In this document: one piece after another, positions 52,680-60,542 of the stretch
Layout of the letters: the number at the start of each line of letters is the position of its first letter
Position numbering within the stretch: the stretch's first letter is position 1
Assembly: GCA_037176885.1 (NCBI GenBank)
Contig: JAWWNJ010000053.1
Coordinates: forward strand, 248,001 to 312,000
DNA: 64,000 nucleotides
Direction: 5' to 3'
From: Favolaschia claudopus
Taxonomy: Eukaryota > Basidiomycota > Agaricomycetes > Agaricales > Mycenaceae
The notes under the pieces: model-generated
Databases searched by the model: none
Told to the model about the DNA's origin: nothing
Seen by the model: only the letters and a program-made list of their open reading frames with translations
Program-made: the position numbers and the translations under genes

Positions 52680-53339
52680 CAGTGTTGCATGTTAAGGGGT
52701 TATTAAGGGTCAAATCTGAAGCTAAGCCCTTAGGTCTTAAAATCCCCTTAATATTAAGGGCAAGTTAAGGGCAAGTTAAGACGAAGTTAAGGCTCACCTC
52801 CCAGTCTAATTTTTTCTCAGAGGGCTCAATATCCAGGTGAAATCCTTGCACAATCTACTTGCAACCGTGTGTTCTTTGTGCTCTTTTGATATGTTTGTAT
52901 AGGGCCTGAATTTGCAGCTACGTGTGGCACGAGGGTATTATGTAAGGGGTGTGTTAACCCTTAATTAAGACCTAACATCTTCTTTAGCTGAAGCTAAGGG
53001 TTACAGCTGTTTTACGGTTTTTGTCCGGTTTTTGATGGAGTGGGGCATTTCGTTTCTTGTTTACACTTGTATGCCTCCGAGTCGCCGTATGGCTCCACTT
53101 TAACCTCAAATTGGGCTATTTTCGGCATTTTGCTCCACCAGTGAATGCAGTGGGGCTGCGGTGGAGCGGTTAAGCTGTCGCCGGCTGCTCGGCGAGGCCA
53201 CGCACCAGCAATCACAGGTAAACAACTTCTGAAGAGCCCCACTCCATCAGAAACCGGACAAAAACCGTAAAACAGCTGTAAAGTTAAGACCAAGTTAACC
53301 CTTAATTAACTTGACCCTTAACTCTTAGGTTCAACACTG
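52680..53339. mobile_element. hAT-type MITE (660 bp) with 8-bp duplication CTGTTTAA
   Basis: The ends are CAGTGTTG and CAACACTG. The 8-bp duplication CTGTTTAA is exact (52672-52679, 53340-53347). Subterminal regions are full of TTAAGGG/CCCTTAA words. An 8-bp duplication and CAG...CTG ends are the hAT signature. It holds a nested MITE (53004-53278). A second family member is 54740-58873. Confidence 0.88.
53004..53278. mobile_element. MITE (275 bp) nested in the hAT-type MITE
   Basis: The ends are CAGCTGTTTTACGGTTTTTG and the inverse, arms about 43 bp, TA at 53002-53003 and 53279-53280. Confidence 0.88.
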
Positions 53340-53509
53340 CTGTTTAACATCACGTATTGATGGCGTACCCGAAGAGTAGGCACATTGCACAGCCATCCAC
53401 TTTTCGGGAACCTCAGACAAAAGGGGGGAGCAAGCTCCCCCAATTAGTAGTGAGTTCAGAGTTGGTGGGCGTATGTAAGTGGAGGCCGGCGAAGTAGAAG
53501 AGTGTGACT

Positions 53510-53645
53510 GTGCTTCATTCATTTAGATCTATGAGAGGCGGACATAGTTCTGTGTGGGTGAGGAGAAAGCAGCCGGGGTATATAGTAACCGGCTGGCTCC
53601 TGCGAAGGGATGGACGCGAAGGCACCCAATGAGCACCCCACTCTA
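53510..53645. repeat. Dispersed repeat shared with 13660-13850
   Basis: The same ordered phrases (gtgtgggtgaggagaa, agccgg, ccggctgg, gaaggcaccca) as at 13.7 kb. The segment just before it (gactgtgcttcattcattta, then gatctatg) recurs at 59270-59306, where a Copia LTR is inserted. Confidence 0.45.
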
Positions 53646-53815
53646 CGACCGCCTCGTCATCTAAAAAACCACTATCGACCCTAGTCGTCTCGTCCTTTGG
53701 ATAATGATCGGCGCAGTTGAAGTTGAACGGGTTCTAAATATTAGCACAGAGGACAATCCGGGCAGGGTTGGGTGGGGGAAAGAAAAATCTTGAGGTATTT
53801 CCAAGACGACGAATA

Positions 53816-53900
53816 GAGCTTATTTGCAACCGGTGAGAAGCAGATTTCCAAGTACAAAGCTAAGCGAGAATTGTGAAAAGTGAGAGGCACATACTGCACA
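53816..53900. mobile_element. Fragment of the GAGCTTATTAGCA element
   Basis: Gagcttatttgcaaccggtg after TA, then aagctaagcgag. Only the left about 85 bp remain. Confidence 0.5.
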
Positions 53901-53907
53901 AATTTTC

Positions 53908-54670
53908 GCTGGCGGCGGGATCTGATGCCACCCCTAAAAATAGAACAGCCCATTTCTTGAACTTTTGATGCAAGGGGGTGCGGGTCGGAGAAGCCGGCAC
54001 ACCGGGCAGGGAGGGTGGGTCAGCCGAGGAGGTGGATAAAAAAAAAATTATGAGCTTCGAATTTTTGCAGAGGGATCAGCCTGGGAGTCCTCAGAATGAG
54101 CAAAAAGTGTTGTTTCCGCTATTTCCAATCAGTTTTGACCATTCTTTGGTCGAAACAAAGCCATTCTTGTAAAGTTGTCCCAATATGGAAGCATCAGCCA
54201 TCAGCTTGGCTGTATTTGGCAAAAGCACACTCAAGATAGGTACAATTTTTTGAGGCACATTTTAGGATTGGAATGGAGGGATCTCCATCATACTAATCTC
54301 TGGGGAGCTGTCTCAAAGCATTCGGTTAGAAATTGACCGAGAAATGGGTGAATTTGATGGTAACTTCCTTATTTGGAGGTCACGTGGTAGGGTGGGTCCC
54401 GGAGAAGGGTCTCTAATAAAAAATACATAATTCTTTTAAATTTTCATTATTTTGTGGGCTCCTGAGACCGTGCCTGATTGCGCCCCAGTCCTCCCTATAG
54501 GGTAGGTGTCAGGCCGATGGCCCGAAAGCTCCCGATAACAACCGATCGGGCACGATCGGGCCCGACAACAAAATAAATAAATAAATTTGCGACACTTGTT
54601 TTGATGCAGATGGGGTCGATTGGGGCCCTATCATTTTTGGGGGGTGGCATCAGATGGCGCCGCCACTGTA
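53908..54670. mobile_element. CAGTGGCGGC MITE copy split by a SINE-like insert
   Basis: The left half (ggcggcgggatctgatgcca ... ttcttgaacttttgatgca) ends at about 53972. The right half resumes at about 54599 (ttttgatgca, gatggggtcgattggggcc ... cgccgccactg) and ends before TA. Together the halves equal the intact 128-bp copy at 51910-52037. Confidence 0.75.
53973..54598. mobile_element. SINE-like retroposon with target duplication TTTTGATGCA
   Basis: The insert between the two MITE halves is bounded by a direct repeat of about 10 bp (ttttgatgca). It begins gggggtgcgggtcggagaag, a head also found at 12985 and in part near 1770, and toward its end has an aataaataaataaa run. The variable-length duplication and A-rich end suggest LINE-driven retroposition. 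A second internal 'gtggtagggtgggtc' word (54385) resembles 4252. No box A could be fixed. Confidence 0.4.
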
Positions 54671-54841
54671 GAGGAGGGTCACGTGACACGTCACTCCGCT
54701 GTCACAAAACACAAGCTTAAGCACAGGACCTGGGATTATCAGTGTTGGAATTAAGGGTTAACCCTTAAGTTAAGTTAAGCCTTAATTTGCCCTTAAGTTC
54801 AGGCCTTAGCTTCAATTGTCGATGGACTTAAGCCTTAATTA

Positions 54842-54916
54842 CAGCCTTTCCGGAAAGTAATGAGAATGACGAGTTTTTTTTGGGGCGTTCCGCATTAGGT
54901 ATTTCCTAAAGTAGTA
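54842..54916 (+). promoter_or_regulatory. Left TIR, probable transposase-binding site and promoter
   Basis: 75 bp, the inverse of 58001-58075. It has a T8 run followed by ggggcgttccg. The transposase ATG lies 79 bases downstream after a CT-rich leader. Promoter role is inferred from position only. Confidence 0.6.
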
Positions 54917-54995
54917 GCTATTTCCACGCTCGTCCTGTACCGCGACTCGCTCTCCACTCCTCCGCCTACTCTGTATATCTCTCTACGTCCTTCCC

Positions 54996-56122
54996 ATGGT
55001 CAACCGTCGCATCAGCCCTGACATCAAGGAGTGTGCCCTACGACTCTGGGAGCTCGGTTGGGACAGGAGCGCTATTTGCTCTACCCTTCTCGTTTCGCAA
55101 GCTAGCCTCTATCGCTGGGCTCAGCTATTCGAAGAATTCGGCTCTGTCTCCCCTCCTCCTCCACCTATATTTGGCCGGCCTCGTATCATTGGTCTTGCAG
55201 CTCTCACCGCCATCAAGGAGATCTACACCCGCCACGCTGATACGTACCTCAGCGAGCTGCAGTGGTGGCTGCTCATCCATCACGACATCTCCATCTCCAT
55301 CAGCGCGCTACAAGAAACACTCGAGAGGACAGGGCTCACTCGCAAGCTCTTGCACAAGATTGCGGTGGAGAGGGACATCGAGCGCCGTCGTGCCTTTCTT
55401 CATACAATTCAAACTGGTTTCTCTGGAACAGGCAGGGAGTTTGTGACCGTGGACGAATCTAGCAAGAATGAGCACGATGTTGCCCGTCGCTACGGCCGTG
55501 CGCCCATTGGAATGCCCGCGGATTTTGAGGACTTCTTCATCCGGGGTGTGAGATACACTTTGGTGGCGGCGATGAGTATGGATGGGTATGTAGCGCAGCA
55601 GGTGGTCGAAGGTTCATTGGACTCGTTTGGATTCTTTGATTTTATTGTGGAATATGTAGTGAGTTGCAGCATTATTCCAAGTTGGTGTTGCTAATCTCTT
55701 TAGGTGCCGCAAATGGGTGTTTTCCCCGACGAGAAGAGTGTACTCGTCATGGACAACTGCCGAATCCACCACACTGATTCGCTTCAGGAGGTTTTGAATG
55801 CGCAAGGTAATTTGTGTTCTATATACTCCACCCTTGTTTGCTGATTTCTTACGCTAGGAATCATGCTCTTATACCTGCCGCCCTATTCCCCGGACCTCAA
55901 CCCCATCGAGGAATCCTTTAGCACATGTATGTCGGTCAAATATCTGTCCTTCTTGTCGGTACTGATGCAACTACCTCAGGGAAAGCTCATCTGCGCGCAA
56001 ATGTCCAATCAATCCGAGCCGCCGAAGATCCTATCCTGGCACTAATGGATTCGACGGCGTGCATTACGGCGGACAAGGCTCGGGCTTGGTTTGATCATGC
56101 GGGATATATTGTAAATGAATAA
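54996..56122 (+). CDS. IS630/Tc1-type DD34E transposase
   Basis: Four exons: 54996-55658, 55704-55806, 55858-55926 and 55980-56122, giving 325 residues; introns of 45, 51 and 53 nt all GT-AG. Residues 4-48 form a helix-turn-helix (ISPDIKECALRLWELGWDRS, then LYRWAQLFEEFG). The DDE catalytic set is Asp153 in TVDESSKNE, Asp238 in VLVMDNCRIHH and Glu273 in YSPDLNPIEESFS. The last two are 34 residues apart, as in Tc1-type enzymes. The third intron splits the codon for Trp in FSTWKAHLRAN, restoring a typical motif. It would cut the TIRs and insert at TA. No lesion was seen; the nearest neighbour is the convergent accessory gene. Confidence 0.88.
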
Positions 56123-56237
56123 TTGTCTCATTACTATCTACTTCTGTAACATCGAAAAACAATTGTGATAAAAACATGCTGTTGACTATAACAATGCGAG
56201 AATTGCGGAGAAAAAGAAAAAGAATCATCGACACTCA

Positions 56238-57944
56238 TCACCACAAACCAGCCTTGACGTCCTCAACAAACTGCTTATGCACCGCCAGCACCTTGTCCCA
56301 TGCTAGAGAGGAGAAACCTGCGAAAACTTGCCACTCCTCGCGTCCGAGCCGCTTGATCCCATGGTCTCCGGGCTCGTATTCCAGTTTATCGAGTCGATCG
56401 TAGTGTTTCATGATGTCGTAACGAATGCAGAAGTCCGTGAGGGAGATAGTGCGATGACTCGGTAGCTTTACAGGGGATGCGGGGGCTGAATGTACAGGGT
56501 TGACAGTCGACGTTGTGGGTGTAGGCTGCGCTGGGCCGGGAAGAGGGTGCTGGTGTTGGTGCTGCATGATCATGGACATGGTCATAAGTTCCAGGAGTTT
56601 GTCCGTAGGAGAAGAAGTAGCAGGCAGGGCGGGAGTTGCGGCCGGAATGGGGGCAGGGTGTATGGTGGGCGGTACAGAATTGGAGGTGGAGCTGGACTTG
56701 ATACGATACTTGATGTCGAATTGAGTTGAGGCGGGTGCTTTCTTGACAGTCGCTGTACCACGAGCCTGCTCCGTAATTTGTGAGCGTTTTTATGAGGAAT
56801 TGAGCAGTAACAACGCACCATATGAGCCGCCCAAACCTTCAGACGAATCGGCGTAAGCTCCCACTGAAACCCTTTGTCGTCGGTGTAAATCCGCTTGCCA
56901 GCATCGTTCTCCGGCCACTCTTCCTTCAATGCCTCTTCATGTGGTGTAACAGCCTTATCAAACGAAATCTGGGTCCGGATTCAAGCAAGGCATTAGTCTA
57001 GGAAAGATACTACTCACCTTCTGCATCTCAACTGACTCCTCCGTCGTTGTAGCTTCGAGTTCCTTGAAGTCGAAACCTGCAGGTGCCTCGTTGGAGCCAG
57101 GTGCAAGATTTGCCTGATTGCGACCCGGGTTACCGTCCTCGACCTCGCCAGTATTCCAGAACTGTGAAAAAAAATTGAGATGTGAGGTGCGGAGAAAGAA
57201 ATGGGACTAATACTGGTGCATCGTCGGCAGGTTTGCGCGGCCCAGGCATTGAGATGATGACAATGTGGTCTTTGCTCTTTGCGATCTGTTTTTGCATGAG
57301 ACGGAAGCCGACAGCTCCACCGATGGGAAGCAGAGGCCTATTAGCAGGTGTCTGAGGTTTCCATTCAGTCTTGTCCATAACGATGTGGGGAGCGGGACAG
57401 GGCAGTGCAAGGGCGAGTACGTTGATGAATTCATCATAGGTGCAGTGGGATTGAAACTCGATAGGTCCGCGTGAGATGTAGAGGGATTTGGGGTCGACTT
57501 TCGCGCGAGACTTTGGCGGCAATGCAGGCTGGGGCTTCAGGACGTGGATGTAGCCGTTGATAGTGACGAGGGGGATCTCTTCTTCCTCCTCCTTCTCATC
57601 CGCCTTCTTCTTTCTCTTCTTTTTAGGCTTCACCTCTTCCTCCTCCTCCTCCTCCTCCTCCTCTTCGACGCGTTGATGTTTACGTATCGTCTTTTTGGGC
57701 CCGCTGGAAGGCCGTTTTGTGGTTCTGTTGCTGGGTTTGTTCCTCATAGTCTCAGGACTAGCCAAGATGAAGGTGGTGACTGCAAAAACAGTTATGTAGT
57801 TGACGCCCACAAGACTACTTACTGGCGCGACGTACAGCTGTTACCATTTTGGCTCTGAATTTCTCGGTCCGTCTCATCGTCGTTGAGGTCTTGCTCTGAA
57901 CCAGAAGATATTGTGTGGAAGTCGTCGTCAGGGGCCGTGGCCAT
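56238..57944 (-). CDS. Transposon accessory protein of unknown function (498 residues)
   Basis: Five minus-strand exons: 57944-57836, 57779-57214, 57161-57018, 56968-56819 and 56765-56238. Introns of 56, 52, 49 and 53 nt are GT-AG and all join in frame. Layout: an acidic N-terminus (residues 5-30), a run of 11 Glu (about 73-83) next to KPKKKRKKK (probable nuclear signal), a globular part with IPLVTINGYIHV, then HCTYDEFINVLALALP, a segment with GKRIYTDDKGFQWELTPIRL (about 295), a Ser/Pro/Thr linker, a Gln/His-rich stretch, and a C-terminal helical region (ISLTDFCIRYDIMKHYDRLD ... EEWQVFAGFSSLAWDKVLA) that looks SAM-like to me. I cannot name a family. Convergent with the transposase; a role in transposition is inferred from position only. 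Confidence 0.78.
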
Positions 57945-58000
57945 TGCAAAGGAATAGCAAGATATGAGGTAGTACAGGTAAGAGGAAGCGTGTAAAGTGT

Positions 58001-58075
58001 TACTACTTTAGGAAATACCTAATGCGGAACGCCCCAAAAAAAACTCGTCATTCTCATTACTTTCCGGAAAGGCTG
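58001..58075 (-). promoter_or_regulatory. Right TIR, probable transposase-binding site and promoter
   Basis: Exact inverse of 54842-54916. The accessory-gene ATG lies 57 bases inside it. Promoter role is inferred from position. Confidence 0.6.
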
Positions 58076-58099
58076 TAAGGGTTAATGATCGATTATGTA

Positions 58100-58478
58100 C
58101 AGTTGCGGCAAGATCAAATTATTACCAAATAAGGAAATTCTCATCAGAACTGCCCGACCGCACAGAAAAACCATCCATACGTAGGCTGGAATGGCACAAA
58201 AGGCCTGGACTCCTTTGATTGAATACATCTACGCACAAAAAATAACCAAATTCATCATACTTCCAACTGATTTTGGCCGCACTTTAATACACAAACTTGG
58301 CCGCTATCCAGCCAACATCAATGCAAAGACACAAATTTTTCTACACCAGGCGTACAGGATGGAGCCTCTAAGTATTTCTGTCCGCTTACCGCATGAAACA
58401 ACCATTCATCTGGGTGCAAAAGGAGGGGATTGATGAGAATTTCCATATTTGGTAAGTAATTTGATTTTGCCGCAACTG
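58100..58478. mobile_element. MITE (379 bp), family of 5096-5464
   Basis: The ends are CAGTTGCGGCAAGATCAAAT and the inverse, TA at 58098-58099 and 58479-58480. The body matches 5096-5464 (caaaaggcctggactcctt and caaagggcctgtactcctg). It sits in the hAT-type MITE, 22 bases to the right of the two-gene transposon. Confidence 0.9.
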
Positions 58479-58881
58479 TAACACTCTTTTCGCCATTATC
58501 TCACCAGTTGAACCAACTTGAAGCTGACAATAGCTGAGAAGGCTCCAAAGAGCCTTTTGTTTTGCAGGGAAACATCTGAAAAAGCATTGTAAATGTACAA
58601 AACAGCCTCAATTTATTTGATGTTCCTTGGATGAAATTTTAGCGATGAATTATTTCAAGTCCAGTGCGTGAATGAAGGTCCCCGGGAAGTTTCAAGGGAT
58701 CTGAGAGGCAAAGACTTGCATTTTGTTCACTTGGAGGTGGTCCTGGCTTGCGCAGAAAAAATTTAAACAGCCCTTAACTTGACCCTTAATTTGCCCTTAA
58801 TATTAAGCCCTAGTTAAGCTTAAGGCCTGAGCTTCAAATTTTACCCTTATTAACCCCTTAAATTCCAACACTGGGGATTAT

Positions 58882-59205
58882 CCCCGTAACGGCCTGATTT
58901 TCTGGGAGCCAAAAAGTCAGGACAGATCCGAGCGGAAAAAGTCAGGATTTACACAGGCCTTGACCCCAAATTTTGCGAAAATCGTCAGGAATTTTGCATC
59001 AAACGCAGATTTCGGCTGAAATTGGGCAGTTTCGGAGACGTTTTCGAAAATTTTATTCCGTTGCCGCGGTTTTCGTCAGGATTCCGACTAGGCCTTCGCA
59101 TCCAAAGGAGGTCAAAAGTCAGGATTTCGTACAGGCCAAATCGCCAAAATTTTCGAATTCGGTCAGGATTTGCATCTGGCCTTCACCTGTATAATCCCAG
59201 GTCCT
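58882..59205. repeat. GTCAGGAtt short-repeat array in the right arm of the outer element
   Basis: GTCAGGA occurs at about 58915, 58941, 58984, 59085, 59120 and 59162, mostly followed by tt and, 10-20 bases on, by aggcc/tggcc. It is probably a transposase-binding subterminal array of the outer element. Confidence 0.5.
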
Positions 59206-59306
59206 TTAAGCACCCGGCCCTACGGAACGTCACCTTGTGTTATTCGCAAGCTCAGGAGTGCCCGCATTTTGTGACTGTGCTTCATTCATGTTCATTTAAA
59301 TCTATG

Positions 59307-59490
59307 TGTTAGCGTAGTACATAGCCTCAGTTACGGAGCGGAGAGCAAAAAGTAACTGAGGCTGTGCAAGTCTCGTAAACGACCAAATACGGAAGTATGT
59401 ACTTTGGAACGAACGTCGTGGTATGTCGGGATGAACAAGAATGAAGGTATGTATGAGTATTAAAATGAGATATACCGTATAATGCTAACA
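59307..59490 (-). repeat. Copia 3' LTR (184 bp)
   Basis: On the minus strand it begins TGTTAGCATTATACGG and ends TACTACGCTAACA (TG...CA, with the inverted TGTTAGC/GCTAACA). It directly follows the polypurine tract at 59491-59502. Confidence 0.8.
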
Positions 59491-59497
59491 CTCCCCC

Positions 59498-60270
59498 TCA
59501 GACCGGCAGACCAAGACCGTTGGATAGGCGGGCTGTACGCGTGGCTTCAAGAGCCTTGGTGAACAAATCCGCAAGATTCGCGTCGGATGGGATCCAGGAG
59601 AGGGAAATGACGCCGAGGGCAACGGAGTGGCGGATGAAGTGGTAGGGCAGGGCGATGTGCTTGGTGCGTGCATGGAATGAGTCATTCTTTGCCATCGCAA
59701 TTGCTGATTGGTTGTCGACGTGAAGAACCGTAGGGATCTTGAATTCGCCAAATAGCTCCCCCATAAACTGACGAATCCACATCGCCTCCTTCGCTGCTCG
59801 CGTCATCGCAATGTACTCTGCCTCCGCCGTCGACAACGCCACCACCGACTGCTTCTTAGCACTCCAGCAGATAGCGCCGCCATACAGCGCAAACGCGTAC
59901 CCGGACATGGAACGCCAATGCAGGACCTCCGAACCCCAGCTGGAGTCCGAATATCCGACTAGGCCGTCGTCCGTGCCGCCGTAAGTCTGCCGCACATCGA
60001 TGGTACCTTTGAGATAGCGCACGACGCGTTTAGCAGCCTCCCAGTACTGTACCAATCTGTATGACTGAAACGTAACGCGTAACGGCGGCCTTTTTTCGCT
60101 TACAAATCACCCATATAAGGCAGGTCACCTTCCATAAAAGGGTGATTTGTAAGCCGTTTCAAGCGTTTCAGCCTGTAACGGTCCATTGCGTTTCAGTCAT
60201 ACAGATTGGTACAGTAGACACGGCCGGGGTTGGAGAGGAATTGGGATAGAAGTCGCATTGCCGTGCATAA
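59498..60270 (-). pseudogene. Copia Pol C-terminus: RT end and RNase H
   Basis: Reads (minus) RLLSQFLSNPGRVY, then, after the MITE, YWEAAKRVVRYLKGT, the usual end of Copia RT. RNase H follows with YSDSSWG (Asp), LSTAEAEY (Glu), LHVDNQSAIAMAKN (Asp) and WIPSDANLADLFTKAL (Asp), ending just before the polypurine tract. The catalytic set is present, but the upstream polymerase is missing beyond about 60270, so this copy is non-functional. Confidence 0.85.
60047..60214. mobile_element. MITE (168 bp), CTGTA...TGTATGACTG family, copy 3
   Basis: The ends are CTGTACCAATCTGTATGACT and the inverse, TA at 60045-60046 and 60215-60216. Removing it and one TA brings GRVY and WEAAKR of Copia Pol into frame, so the insertion is exact. 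Confidence 0.92.
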
Positions 60271-60542
60271 TACCAACCTTTGGGGCATGATGGAGGAGTG
60301 GTCTATCATGCGGCGTTTCAACACGTCAGCTGCTGGCGGAGTTTTTGGGCAGCAGTTCGAACCCCCCACCCCCCGGCGAGAAAACACTTTTGACACTCGC
60401 CGGCTTCCCCACCACCGATTTTCCGGCATTGGTGATCATTGATCCGACTTTGTCACTGCCAGTCCACTTCCATCACAGTTTCACTTCCCACCATCATCCA
60501 AGCCTCGGATCGCAGCAGGCAATCACCCGGCGGCCAGCACAT
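60270..60542. other. No recognisable gene
   Basis: A short stretch between the Copia fragment and the hAT left end. Nothing identified. Confidence 0.35.

Larger units (their letters stand above)
54842..58075. mobile_element. Two-gene IS630/Tc1-type DNA transposon with 75-bp TIRs
   Basis: TIRs at 54842-54916 and 58001-58075 start CAGCCTTTCCGGAAAGTAAT and appear identical over 75 bases. TA duplication at 54840-54841 and 58076-58077. Two convergent genes fill it: a transposase (plus, 54996-56122) and an accessory gene (minus, 57944-56238), with stops 115 bases apart and starts about 80 and 57 bases inside the TIRs. Identical TIRs and intact frames suggest a recent insertion and possibly an active element. 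Confidence 0.93.
54740..58873. mobile_element. hAT-type MITE, copy 2 (8-bp duplication GGGATTAT), carrying two insertions
   Basis: The ends are CAGTGTTGG and CCAACACTG, the same as 52680-53339. The duplication GGGATTAT is exact (54732-54739, 58874-58881). TTAAGGG/CCCTTAA words fill both subterminal parts. It contains the two-gene transposon (54842-58075) and a MITE (58100-58478). Confidence 0.85.
54725..59205. mobile_element. Outer hAT-type element (8-bp duplication TTAAGCAC), host of the nest
   Basis: The ends are AGGACCTGGGATTAT and the exact inverse ATAATCCCAGGTCCT. The duplication TTAAGCAC is exact (54717-54724, 59206-59213). Without the nested elements it would be about 340 bp. The right arm carries six GTCAGGAtt words. 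A related, apparently unoccupied target (inverse of ggtgcttaagcttgt) is at about 43201-43215. Confidence 0.75.
59307..60290 (-). mobile_element. Ty1/Copia element, 3' part with LTR
   Basis: On the minus strand: the end of Pol (59498-60045 and 60217 to about 60270), a purine tract (ctgagggggag) and a 184-bp LTR. The rest of the element (gag, integrase, most of RT, 5' LTR) is absent. A 168-bp MITE interrupts the coding part. The insertion point after gatctatg can be compared with the unoccupied relative at about 53530. Confidence 0.75.

Noticed and set aside
52680..53339. Telomere-like TTAAGGG/CCCTTAA repeats
   Set aside because: The words are irregularly spaced, occur in both orientations inside an element with hAT-type ends and 8-bp duplications, and differ from TTAGGG; not a telomere relic.
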